The notes under the pieces were generated by a model that was not told the DNA's origin, did no database searches, and saw nothing but the letters and a program-made list of their open reading frames with translations. 64,000 bases of DNA from positions 434,001 to 498,000 of the forward strand of contig NZ_CP033460.1 of NCBI RefSeq assembly GCF_003718735.1. Direction: 5' to 3'. Shown piece by piece: positions 18,705 to 28,075 of the stretch; position 1 is the stretch's first letter, and each line of letters opens with the position of its first letter. The stretch is from Staphylococcus debuckii (lineage in GTDB: Bacteria > Bacillota > Bacilli > Staphylococcales > Staphylococcaceae). The position numbers and the translations under genes were made by a program.

Positions 18705-19764
18705 ATGTGTAACCTCCTTTAGTTTCTTTCATTTTGATAGATGGATCAGCAATACGATTTTCTAGTTTTTTCTTTTCAACTGGATTCATCTTATCTCTTG
18801 TGACCTTATCTCCAGAGGTGCGGATAGGGGTGATTAAGAAATCACTCTTCTTGCCATTCCAGGATTGCTGCAAGGCAATACTTTTCTTGTTCTCTGATAA
18901 GAAATCATCAGAAGTAACATTGCCGAGACTGTAGAAAATATTAGTACCTTTATGCTTCTCGATCTTCTGTACAACAGTGTTATGGCCGAGTACCACATCT
19001 GCGCCAGCATCTGCTAATGCGTGGCCATATTCTTTCTGACGGTCTGTCACATTAGGTTCGTCCGGAATACCCCAATCGACATTGACGATAACCATGTCGT
19101 TATCTTGTTTCAGCTTTTTCACCAATGGAATAAAGATTTTAGGATCTAAAGCAATAGAGGTTGTCGATTTCTTAGGGTTCGCATATTTAGAACTAATGTC
19201 AGTGAAAGAAACTGTAGCGACTTTCTTACCTTTGACCGTCTTATGTGTGACTTTACTATTTAATGGGTTGGAACCATTACCTGTAATAAAATTGTAGCCG
19301 TATTTAGAATTGGCTTGTTTCTCAATTTGTTTGATTTCTTCCAGGTCGACTGAATTATTGGTCAAGTTGAGGCTGTTAAAGCCAGTATCTTTCAAGAAAT
19401 CAATATTTTTCAAGTTACGTTGAATGTTCTTCTTAGGATTATCTGAAACTTTGTTGATGTTCAAGCTTGCAGAGGCATAATCACTTTGTTGAATCGTATG
19501 ATGAATCGCACTGAACATATCGCTCAAGTCATTCTGTCTGATTTGCTTGTTCAATGTCACATTTCCAAAATAAGAGAAATGAATGTCATCTTTATTCTTC
19601 GCAAAGACGTCTAACTTATTCGTTTTAAAGGTTGCCATCAGAATAATAAGAAGAATTAAAGCGACAGCCAGCACGACTAACATCAATTTGGAATTATGCT
19701 TCTTCTGGTTCTTAGATTTCTTCAGAATCCAATTCTCTATGTTAAACGGTTGTTTATTCGACAT
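18694..19764 (-). CDS. capA: PGA synthesis/transport protein CapA
   Basis: A 356-residue protein of the PGA_cap family: a cytoplasmic N-terminus of about 24 residues, one membrane span (LMLVVLAVALILLIILMATF), and an extracytoplasmic calcineurin-like fold. Family landmarks are the SYFGNVTLNK start of the fold, NLTNNSVDLEE, VIVNVDWGIPDEPNV, the ADAGADVVLGHNTVVQ block and IFYSLGNVTSDDF. CapA/PgsA helps export the gamma-linked polymer made by CapBC. It is separated from capC by 14 bases and ATG is preceded by AAGGAGA. Confidence 0.92.
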   Translation of the reverse strand: MSNKQPFNIENWILKKSKNQKKHNSKLMLVVLAVALILLIILMATFKTNKLDVFAKNKDDIHFSYFGNVTLNKQIRQNDLSDMFSAIHHTIQQSDYASASLNINKVSDNPKKNIQRNLKNIDFLKDTGFNSLNLTNNSVDLEEIKQIEKQANSKYGYNFITGNGSNPLNSKVTHKTVKGKKVATVSFTDISSKYANPKKSTTSIALDPKIFIPLVKKLKQDNDMVIVNVDWGIPDEPNVTDRQKEYGHALADAGADVVLGHNTVVQKIEKHKGTNIFYSLGNVTSDDFLSENKKSIALQQSWNGKKSDFLITPIRTSGDKVTRDKMNPVEKKKLENRIADPSIKMKETKGGYTYKS

Positions 19765-19778
19765 AATGAATCTCCTTA

Positions 19779-20231
19779 TTATTTGATAAAGCTATAAGCA
19801 AATAAAATAACGTACGTGATACATGTCAGCAGCATACATGAAGCTAATGTCGTGATGGTACCTTGTTTCTGAATCGTATTCGCAATGATACCAGGGATGA
19901 CAATACCGATACCGGATATCTGGACGACTTCAAATGGTGTCAGCGGATAAATTAAATCGAACAAGAACTTCAGAATCATTCCCGTCAGAATCATCGCTGC
20001 GAACTTTCTGCGTCCATAAAGAATGGCGACACGACTGATACCGTGTGCCACGATAAAATAAGTTAAACAACTGATAACCAGCACAGATAACAACATCACC
20101 GGCTGATCAAAGATTAAAGCTAAATAACCAGGAACCACTAGTCCTGCAGGGTTAATACCGAATTTCTCAGCAAAGATCAAACTCAGTACAATACCTACAA
20201 ATAATGAAAAATATAACTCGGAACCTACCAA
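19779..20231 (-). CDS. capC: PGA synthase membrane subunit CapC
   Basis: The 150-residue integral membrane protein has four or five spans and the PgsC signature GINPAGLVVPGYLAL near residues 25-39, with the VVQISGIGIVIPGIIAN block in the C-terminal half. It forms the PGA ligase with CapB. The start codon is TTG, two bases after the capB stop, consistent with translational coupling. Confidence 0.92.
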   Translation of the reverse strand: MVGSELYFSLFVGIVLSLIFAEKFGINPAGLVVPGYLALIFDQPVMLLSVLVISCLTYFIVAHGISRVAILYGRRKFAAMILTGMILKFLFDLIYPLTPFEVVQISGIGIVIPGIIANTIQKQGTITTLASCMLLTCITYVILFAYSFIK

Positions 20232-20232
20232 C

Positions 20233-21351
20233 TTAATCCAACCCTTCCAATAAATTAACGACTTTCTTGCCGTTTCCGTGTATATTTCCGACGCAGAATA
20301 CTAAGGCATTTTCAGATTCTGCATAAATAGCTTTCTCAACTTCTTCAAAAGGTTTACCTTCGAAATTCAAGTACTTCTTGTCTGGTTGTGATTTCATGAC
20401 TTCAGTCACCAGCTGCGTACTTTTACCGACGCAAATCAAAGTGTCGTAATCGACTTCAGTAATAAAGTTTTCAGCGAAGAGTTTGGTTCTATCCAATCTG
20501 TCACCACGACAGTTTAAAATAATGACTTTCTTCTCGAACGGATATTTATAATCAATGACTTTTTGCAAGATAGCTTTTGTAGATTGCGGTTCATTCTTAT
20601 GATAATAGTGTATATGTACGGCACCGCTATCTGGTGGCGCATTCAACATCCCTTTGAGTGCTGTGTCTGTATTAGCTCCGACAGCTTCAGCAACACCCAT
20701 GGCGATGGCCACGTTATCAGGGAAGACAATGTAATCAAATTCACGTAACAAGGATTCTTCAACTTCATCTCTATCCACGACAATCGTTTCGGTGTTTCTC
20801 TTGTCAGCTTCTTTCTTGAAAAACTCTGTGTAGTCATCTTTCATGACAATCAACTTGCCGTTATAGGGAATCGTGGCTGTAAATGCTTCGGCCACTTCAT
20901 CCAAGGTAGGACCTAAAGTTTCCATGTGGTCTTCCATGACGTTGACGATGACACCAATATTGGCTTTCAATAATTGGTTCTGGAAAATGATTTGGTAATC
21001 GGGATTAACAGCCATACATTCATTAACAATGGCTTCACCGCCGTTATCATTTACATTTTGCAGTATGTCTTTTTGTTCGCCGATATTCGGACCTTGAGGT
21101 TTTCGAACTACCGGATATTCTTCTTCGTCAAACCAATACAACATTCTTGCGTCTGTTCCTGTAGTTTTACCAATGACTTTATAATTATTTTCACGCAGTA
21201 TTCCGTAAATCAAACGCGTGATTGTGGACTTGCCGCGAATGCCATTTATGTTAATCCGTATGGGGATTTTATTGATGCGTTTCTTATGAATATATATTTC
21301 TCTTATGCCAAGAATTAAGATCAAAGCAGTAAATATCACAACCAACAACAA
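20233..21351 (-). CDS. capB: PGA synthase ATP-dependent ligase CapB
   Basis: A 372-residue Mur-ligase-like amide ligase: an N-terminal membrane helix (residues 1-16), the P-loop NGIRGKSTITRLI (residues 36-48), GKTTGTDARMLYWFDE, NECMAVNPDYQ, NVMEDHMETLGPT and ILNCRGDRLDRTKLF, all hallmarks of PgsB/CapB. It polymerises glutamate through gamma-linkages. The start codon is TTG (three TTG in a row) with GAGGTGA eight bases before. It is the first gene of the cap operon. Confidence 0.94.
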   Translation of the reverse strand: MLLVVIFTALILILGIREIYIHKKRINKIPIRININGIRGKSTITRLIYGILRENNYKVIGKTTGTDARMLYWFDEEEYPVVRKPQGPNIGEQKDILQNVNDNGGEAIVNECMAVNPDYQIIFQNQLLKANIGVIVNVMEDHMETLGPTLDEVAEAFTATIPYNGKLIVMKDDYTEFFKKEADKRNTETIVVDRDEVEESLLREFDYIVFPDNVAIAMGVAEAVGANTDTALKGMLNAPPDSGAVHIHYYHKNEPQSTKAILQKVIDYKYPFEKKVIILNCRGDRLDRTKLFAENFITEVDYDTLICVGKSTQLVTEVMKSQPDKKYLNFEGKPFEEVEKAIYAESENALVFCVGNIHGNGKKVVNLLEGLD

Positions 21352-21835
21352 CGTTTTTCACCTCGTCAAAATTTTTTACTTGCACATGTTATAACAGCGA
21401 AAATAAAAATAATTCAGTTTTACCTAATTGTAAAACTCTGTATTATTTGTTATCTAAGTTAAATCAAAGGTAATTAATTTTGCTTGACAGTATATATAAA
21501 TAGAATAAATGCCTTTTTGACAGGTTTTTGAATGGATTTACATTTTTAAAAAAGTTATCTAAGCTAACCGTCGAATGAAGTGTCATTCATTTTAAAATTT
21601 ATAGAATCTTTTCAAACTACCGTTCGGCTGTAATATTTGTAACATTCGTAACATCCTTTGCGCCACAAGAGATTACAGGGTATCAACCATGTTTGGAAAG
21701 CAGTCCTAAGACCACTTTTATGTCTGAAAAATTACACATAAATATCGGATTAAAACCATTAACGCACTTATTTTACTTATAGATATAGTCAAATTAGAGG
21801 TAATAAGAGTAGGAGACAATATTACAGAGGATATA
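21352..21835. other. Non-coding region upstream of capB with a 9-bp triplet repeat
   Basis: About 480 bases without a gene. It contains three tandem 9-mers at 21629-21655 (TGTAATATT, TGTAACATT, CGTAACATC). The capB promoter must lie here but I see no convincing -35/-10 pair on the minus strand. Confidence 0.35.
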
Positions 21836-21868
21836 AAAAAGCCTGAGACAAAGGAAATGTCTCAGGAA
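21836..21868 (-). terminator. Terminator of the 380-residue membrane protein gene
   Basis: Arms CCTGAGACA and TGTCTCAGG, followed on the minus strand by CTTTTTT. Confidence 0.85.
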
Positions 21869-21869
21869 A

Positions 21870-23012
21870 TTAGATGTTAGAAAGATGCTGTTCAAGTTCT
21901 TGGCGTTTAAGATTTTCATTCTCTTCAATAATAGAATAGAGTGTTGGATTAGAAATCATTAGCAAGTCATATTGATTGCCGCCATAATAACTGATACGAC
22001 ATAAATCTTTATAATTCACTGTTTGATGATGATGCACTTGAGCGATGACATTTCTATAAAGCGTTTCAGCTTTATGCGCATTGGAATCAGATTTTTTCTT
22101 CATAATGGCATTAGAGAAGTTCACAGCGATAATAGAAACTAGCCCATAAAAGGTAATAAGACCGATATAATGGTCAGTCACTAAAGTCTTGATGGCTTTA
22201 TGAGTTTGATTCATTTCTTGATCATTGGTGAAAAGTACTTCCAACCATTGTGGCGCTTTAAAGAGACTATCAGATGAAAAACCAGCGATTTGAAAGAAAT
22301 CAAATTTATCAATCAACTGCTCTATTGCTAAAATTAATACAATCACTAAGAGGTTAGGCAAGTATTCAAATAACGCAGAAACTTGATTACTCTTTCTGAG
22401 TGAATAAGGATTTAAAACAAAGCCCGCTAAAATCACTGTAAATGTAATACTGACGAGAATAAAGGATGGTACAAGAATATATGGCTTCCATGCAAAGGCA
22501 AACAAAGTGCTATGAATCATCAATATCGCAATCACCGTAAATAGTTGATTCGTAATTACGAGTAATAACTGGTAACGATTCAAAATATAGATGAAGAAAG
22601 CGATGATCAATTCAATCAAGATAAAGGTTGATAGGATATTAATAATTGATGTCAACAATCCAGGATTAATAAGCAATACGAAAGGTGCAGTCGTAACAGA
22701 AAATAATATTAAAGTATAGCTCATCAATTTTAAAATCTTTTTATTGCGCAATGTCGTTAATTTTGTGAAATAAGATTTGTCTTTGTCTGTAATCAACCAA
22801 TACAGATAATCCGCTTTATCTTGCTTATATAATTGATAGCTGCGCCAATCTTTACGATAATCTTTCTTTTTAAAATAGAAATAGATGATGATTGAAGTAA
22901 GAGATGCGCACCATAAACTGATGGTTGAATTGATTAATAAAGTCAAAAGACTCACGGCAAGACCGATAATTAAAGTTTGAGTATATACATTGATGTTCTT
23001 AAACCATTTCAC
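21870..23012 (-). CDS. Multi-pass membrane protein, unknown function
   Basis: A 380-residue protein with about eight to nine hydrophobic spans (for example residues 13-47, 95-150, 155-205, 220-235 and 280-300) and a hydrophilic C-terminal 70 residues beginning MKKKSDSNAHKAETLYR. No family motif is recognised. It has its own terminator and is transcribed alone. Confidence 0.65.
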   Translation of the reverse strand: MKWFKNINVYTQTLIIGLAVSLLTLLINSTISLWCASLTSIIIYFYFKKKDYRKDWRSYQLYKQDKADYLYWLITDKDKSYFTKLTTLRNKKILKLMSYTLILFSVTTAPFVLLINPGLLTSIINILSTFILIELIIAFFIYILNRYQLLLVITNQLFTVIAILMIHSTLFAFAWKPYILVPSFILVSITFTVILAGFVLNPYSLRKSNQVSALFEYLPNLLVIVLILAIEQLIDKFDFFQIAGFSSDSLFKAPQWLEVLFTNDQEMNQTHKAIKTLVTDHYIGLITFYGLVSIIAVNFSNAIMKKKSDSNAHKAETLYRNVIAQVHHHQTVNYKDLCRISYYGGNQYDLLMISNPTLYSIIEENENLKRQELEQHLSNI

Positions 23013-23090
23013 AACTTAGCCACCCTCGTATTAATAAGTATTACTATTATAATAAATTAAAAATAAACCTATGCACAACATATAACACTC

Positions 23091-23246
23091 GGGAGCGGGA
23101 CAGAAATAATTTTTGATTAAAATTATTTCGTCTTCCCGCCCCGGCAAAGCTAACTAGAATAGAAAAAAGCTTGGAACAAGCGTATTTTCTATTCAGATAG
23201 CTACTGCCACTTAAAAAAATAGGAGCGAGACCCTATTTTGTCCCGC
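23091..23246. repeat. Staphylococcal intergenic repeat, copy B, fused to a bidirectional terminator
   Basis: It contains GGGAGCGGGACAGAAATAA with a long internal hairpin, a second hairpin (AGCTAACTAGAATAGAAAA with TTTTCTATTCAGATAGCT) and a final hairpin ending GTCCCGCTCC, just after the stop of the gene at 23259. Its first 60 bases match copy A at 16883-16945 in inverted orientation, so the two copies flank the cap operon. Confidence 0.6.
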
Positions 23247-23258
23247 TCCTAATAATTT

Positions 23259-23723
23259 CTAGATAATTCCTTGCAGTTTCAAAACGATTTGAGCGACTAC
23301 AGCTGAACCGACATAAGTACCCATCAATACAACTAGACCAACTACCACTGTTCTCCAACCCAGCTTCGCAAAGTCTGCCCAAGAATTACCGATAGAAATA
23401 CCTGCATATGCAACAACAGGCGTACACAGAGCCATTAACTCTACATTATGTGTCCAATGTACCAGTTGCGCTGAACCAGGCACGCCAGGAATTGTAAGAA
23501 TGAGTCCTAAGATACCAATGTAAGCAATACTAGGAATATTCAAAGGAACGAGCTTTTGTATAATCATGCCCACCAGCGCAATACCCATTAAAGCTAAGAT
23601 GCCTGGTACTGCCTTCTGTGGCATGATTTCCTGACCGATCCAATTACTGACAAGTGCAATAATACCGACGATAACTAGTGTTAGTGACCAATTCACAATA
23701 TTAGATGTTAGTTTCGCTTGCAT
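23259..23723 (-). CDS. Small membrane protein paired with DUF3100-type protein
   Basis: A 154-residue protein with four to five membrane spans and glycine-rich turns (GILALMGIALVGM, VVAYAGISIGNSWADFAKLG). The start at ATG 23723 has GAAAGGG upstream; a GTG three codons earlier is possible. It overlaps the upstream gene by 23 bases, so both are translated together. The pair looks like a two-subunit membrane transporter for an unknown small molecule. Confidence 0.65.
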   Translation of the reverse strand: MQAKLTSNIVNWSLTLVIVGIIALVSNWIGQEIMPQKAVPGILALMGIALVGMIIQKLVPLNIPSIAYIGILGLILTIPGVPGSAQLVHWTHNVELMALCTPVVAYAGISIGNSWADFAKLGWRTVVVGLVVLMGTYVGSAVVAQIVLKLQGII

Positions 23724-24531
23724 TGTGCTCACCCTTTCTCATTCTGGCTTTTTCTTTCATACGCATCATACCGTTGTAATAGCGGACTGTGAGTGGCAAG
23801 GCAATAAGCATACTCATATAGAGGCCGGTGACGGAAGTTAAGAGATTACTGACACCTGAGAAAGCTTTGATGTCACTCGCATAATTAGGAAACATCTCAA
23901 TCAACGGACCGACCGCTGCTGCAGACATGACACCGCTGCCGACACCCGTGGCCATAGCGTAAGAGAGGGGGTGAAGCGGTAAGATAGATGCGATAATTCC
24001 GGAAAAAATACTAAAGAAAATCGCTCCAAAAATTGTACCGAAAATATACATAGACATTACACCCCGCCATTCGGGCGACTCAATACCATATTTTTCAGTT
24101 ATCAAAGCCATACTAGATTCACGACCAATAGAGTGCGTCATTCCAATTGATTCACGTTTCAATCCCAACATAATGGCAAGTGGTAGAGACAATAGAATCG
24201 TACCGAGATTACCAAACTCTTGCAGAATCAACGCAGGACCAGCAGCGATAATTTTAGGCAACGCAGGACCTGCTTCCGTACCAAACTTCGCAATTAAAAC
24301 AGCAACTGAAATAAAAACCATAGGCTCCGAATTCTTCGCTTGCTTCTGTTTAACCATAGGAGTGAAATAAGCTGCTAAACCTAGAACAACTCCATAAACC
24401 ACAGGTAATAATAAAATCGACGTCACCCCAAGTGGAATTTTAAATGGGCCGATCAATTCACAAATCACAACAATGGCTAATACTAATCCATGTAAACGCC
24501 AATCTTTCCATAGACGCTGTTCTTGTTCCAT
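23701..24531 (-). CDS. DUF3100-type membrane protein
   Basis: The 276-residue multi-pass membrane protein has LGVTSILLLPVVYGVVLG near the start, an internal GTEAGPALPKIIAAGPALILQ-type loop (residues 85-105) and GVGSGVMSAAAVGPL (residues 200-214). This pattern fits the DUF3100 family, for which no substrate is established. The C-terminal 20 residues are basic and cytoplasmic. It is followed by the overlapping small membrane gene in a two-gene operon. Confidence 0.68.
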   Translation of the reverse strand: MEQEQRLWKDWRLHGLVLAIVVICELIGPFKIPLGVTSILLLPVVYGVVLGLAAYFTPMVKQKQAKNSEPMVFISVAVLIAKFGTEAGPALPKIIAAGPALILQEFGNLGTILLSLPLAIMLGLKRESIGMTHSIGRESSMALITEKYGIESPEWRGVMSMYIFGTIFGAIFFSIFSGIIASILPLHPLSYAMATGVGSGVMSAAAVGPLIEMFPNYASDIKAFSGVSNLLTSVTGLYMSMLIALPLTVRYYNGMMRMKEKARMRKGEHNASETNI

Positions 24532-24748
24532 ACTTATCTCCTCCTATTTATTATATTTAACTTATAATTCAGAATAAACTGAAAACTAATGAATGAAACG
24601 AGTATAGCACGGAAGAGAGGAGAAGTGAAGGGGGTTAATAAAATATTAAATTATATTCATTATTAATACAGCATATAAAGTTGTTAAAAAAATAAATGTT
24701 ATGTAATATATATAATGACTTATCTTATTATAATTGGGGGGAGATAAA

Positions 24749-27120
24749 ATGCTTCAAAGTATTAGAATTGAGTGCGAATATTTACCTTGTGAAAAAGTTG
24801 AAATCAATTTCGATAATACTAATAATGCAATAATATTTGGAAGAAATGGTTCTGGTAAAAGTACGATATCAAGAGCTATCGAAAAATTTTCTGAAACCCA
24901 GTTGAAAAATACCAAAGAAAAAGAAAACAATGAAATAGAAGATAATAATGAAGATGAAGATTTTAAACAACCATTCAATATTTCTTTTGAGTATAATACT
25001 GAATCAAATAAAGTTCTAGATAATATTTATGTTTATAATGATGATTTTCAAAAAGATCATGTTACATTTTCTGATTCGGGTAACTTTGAGTCTATAGTTA
25101 TGCTAGGAGAACAAGGTAATATTCAAGATACCATAGATTCTTTGAATAGAGTTCTAAAAGAGATAGAAGGGGATATTGAATTAAAAGAGGAGGAAATAAA
25201 TAGTTTTAATTTAGACTTAAAAGTTAAAGAAATTAAAGACATGCTGAAAGGCGGAAATAGTAGTTGGGCTTATAGGCAAAAAGTTATTGATAATTTAACT
25301 ACAAATAAACCTTTAACCAATAAGTTGTTTGAGAAAATAATCAAGAAACATTGTACTGAAGATTATTATGATATTAAAGAAAGTCTAGATGAAAATATTG
25401 ATTTAATAAGAAATATCTTACAAAAAAACCTTTAGAATATTATAGATGGGTTAGTTTTCCTCATGAATTATTTAGAAAGATAGAAGAAATTTTAAAATAT
25501 AATCCAGAAGTATCTAAATTAACACAAAAAGAAGAAGTAATAGTGAAAACAATTATAAAATATGGTAATGAAAAAATAGATTTTGCAGATTCAATTGCAA
25601 AGGATAAAAATCAAGAATATTGTCCTACTTGTTTTCGCCCCTTAGGAGATAGTGACAAAAATGAAATAAGAAGGCTTATTAAAGAGGTTCTCGAGAAAAA
25701 TAATACAGAAACTTTGGAAAATAGAATAGAGCATGTCCTTTCCGAAATTAAAGAGCAAGAATTAATAAAAATTGATGATAGAGTCGATGTAAAAACACAA
25801 AGTGATTTAAATAAAAATATTGGAATATTCAATTACTATGTAAAGAAAACTGTTGAAATCTTGGAAGAAAAAAGAAGATATCCTTATAAAACAAAATTTG
25901 AAGGTTACTGCGTTAATGATTTAAAAAAAACGTTGGATAAATTAAAAGAAAAAATAGAAATATATGAGCAGCTTGTGATTACATACAATTCATCATTTAA
26001 AGAGCTTTCCATTATCCAAGATAAAGCAACAGAGTTAAATATAAAATTGGCTTCGATAAAGATTAAAGATAAGCTAACTGAGTATAAAGAAAAAGAGAAC
26101 CTATATAATAATCTATGTGTTGAGAATAAAAATTTAATTAATGAAAAGGAAATAGTTGAAAATAGAATTGACAAAAATATTCAAGAACTTAAAAAAACTA
26201 ATTTTGCATTGAAAGAAATCAATGATAACTTAAAACTTATTTTTTATGATGACAACAGGTTGAAGTTAGTAAATCAAAATAATAAATATTATATTAAATC
26301 GAGGGGCAAGTATGTTAAATCTAATGAATTATCACTTGGAGAACAAAACGTAATTAGTTTATGTTACTTTTTCTCAACAATAAATAAAGATAGAAGTATC
26401 GAAGATGTATATAGACATGAAATGCTATTGGTTTTAGACGATCCTATTTCAAGCTTTGATTATGAAAATAAAATAGGGATTTATAACTTTCTTCGAATGA
26501 AATTAAAAAGAGTTTGCAGAAATAATGAGGATAGTAAAATAATAATAACAACACATGATATGGAAGTATTGAATAATTTAGAAAAATTAGTCTCTGAACT
26601 TAAAGTTGTAGGTAAGAAGAATAAGACGAATTTGTGCTTGCTTAATTCAAATGGTGTACAACCTATGAAGAATAAATTTAAAGATCAATATAAAAACCAA
26701 TTGAGAGATATTTATAGTTTTGCTAAAGGTGAAAACGATATAGTTGAACAGTATATAGGTAATGAAATGAGAAAAGTCTTAGAGGCTTTTAGTACTTTTA
26801 ACTTTCAATGTGGCATGGATGATTTGAGAAGAAGTGACAATGGATTTCCTTTAAGCATCATTAAGGATGATAGAGAAAAAGAATTTTTTGAGTCTTTTAT
26901 GTTTAGATTAGTTTTAAATAATGAAAGTCATTCAAAGGATACAGTTAATAATTATACGGATCAGAATTTTTATCAGTATTTAACATTAGAGGAGAAGGTT
27001 TATACTGCCAAGATGCAAATAGTATTTATGTATAAATTAAACCCTTATCATATAGCTAAAACAATCGGAGAGTCCTTTAGTGAAAAGGATATAAAAAAAT
27101 GGTCAGAATTAATAAAATAG
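24749..27120 (+). pseudogene. RloC-like AAA_13 ATPase with zinc-hook motif and putative anticodon-nuclease end, frameshifted
   Basis: Restoring one A in the seven-A run at 25422-25428 joins two frames into a 790-residue protein. Start ATG 24749 follows GGGGGGAG. Walker A GRNGSGKST is at residues 31-39; a long coiled coil carries C-P-T-C (Cys292, Cys295), the zinc-hook hallmark; the ABC signature LSLGEQ is near residue 528 and Walker B LLVLDDP near 559, followed by the TTHDME switch. Near the C-terminus an R-x3-E (MRKVLE, Arg675, Glu679) and a His (NNESH, about 728) resemble the PrrC/RloC anticodon-nuclease triad. RloC proteins cut tRNA on DNA stress or phage attack. As written translation stops at 25435. 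It lies 13 bases before the first DpnII-type gene, suggesting one operon. Confidence 0.75.
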
Positions 27121-27133
27121 GAGTGAATAAATA

Positions 27134-28039
27134 ATGGATTTTAAAGAATATATCAATGACGAACCTAAAGAACGTTTGGATTATTTTATGGAAACGCTTA
27201 GTACTACAAATAGAACACCAGAGTATTATGTGAATTGGGAAAAAGTAAACAGAAATACAGAAAAATATGAGTTAGAACTTACTACAATGGGTTACTTAAT
27301 AGGTAAAGATAATATTATCGAGGAAGCTCGAGAACTATTTAAAAAACAGCCTGAACTATTGAAAACTGTACCTATATTAATAGCTGCTAGAGATAGAAAG
27401 TTAGATGTCTTATTGCTTGATGATAACGATAATATGGAGTTTTATGATATTGATTTTAAAAATATAGATATTGGAAATCTCGAAGTTTATATTGAATTTA
27501 TGGAAAACTCGGGATTATTCGATTTTCTTCAAAATGGAGTACATAAAAGCTTGGTTGACTTTGTATATGGAGTGGAAACTGGTTTAGACTCAAATGGTAG
27601 AAAAAATCGTTCTGGCAAAGTTATGGAAGATATTCTTGAGAGAAATGTAGCAAAAATGTGTGAACGATTAAATTATAAATATAAAGATCAAGCATCAGCG
27701 AAATGGATGCATGATACTTGGGGAGTTCATGTTCCAGTGGATAAATCAGAAAGACGCTTTGATATGGCCATCTATGATGATGAAAGAGATAAAGTTTATG
27801 TAATTGAAACAAACTATTATGGCGGCGGCGGTTCTAAATTAAAATCTGTTTCTGGTGAATTTAGAAGCCTTAATAATCTAATAAATTCGAGTGAGCATGA
27901 TGTAACATTCGCTTGGGTAACTGATGGACAAGGATGGCATACAGCTAAGATACCATTATCTGAGGCATTCCAAGATATTAAAAACATTTTCAATTTGAGT
28001 ATGCTCAGAAAAGATTATATTTACGACCTGATTAAATAG
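27134..28039 (+). CDS. DpnII/MboI-family type II restriction endonuclease
   Basis: A 301-residue protein with the DpnII family blocks ESGLFDFLQ-type (MENSGLFDFLQ), VYGVETGLDSNGRKNRSGKV and YYGGGGSKLKS. The candidate PD-(D/E)xK residues are Asp in RRFDMAIYDDE and Glu in VIETNYYGGGG. The family cuts GATC. GGAGTGA precedes the ATG, and the gene follows the RloC-like gene by 13 bases. Two GATC-type adenine methyltransferase genes lie downstream in the opposite direction, completing a DpnII-like system. The assignment to GATC is by family, not from direct evidence. Confidence 0.9.
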   Translation: MDFKEYINDEPKERLDYFMETLSTTNRTPEYYVNWEKVNRNTEKYELELTTMGYLIGKDNIIEEARELFKKQPELLKTVPILIAARDRKLDVLLLDDNDNMEFYDIDFKNIDIGNLEVYIEFMENSGLFDFLQNGVHKSLVDFVYGVETGLDSNGRKNRSGKVMEDILERNVAKMCERLNYKYKDQASAKWMHDTWGVHVPVDKSERRFDMAIYDDERDKVYVIETNYYGGGGSKLKSVSGEFRSLNNLINSSEHDVTFAWVTDGQGWHTAKIPLSEAFQDIKNIFNLSMLRKDYIYDLIK

Positions 28040-28075
28040 CAAAAGGTAGAAATATAAATTTAGAGGAGGATAATT

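Noticed and set aside
21600..21780. Riboswitch upstream of capB
   Set aside because: I compared it mentally with the c-di-AMP and T-box signatures; conserved core bases are absent and strand logic is unclear.
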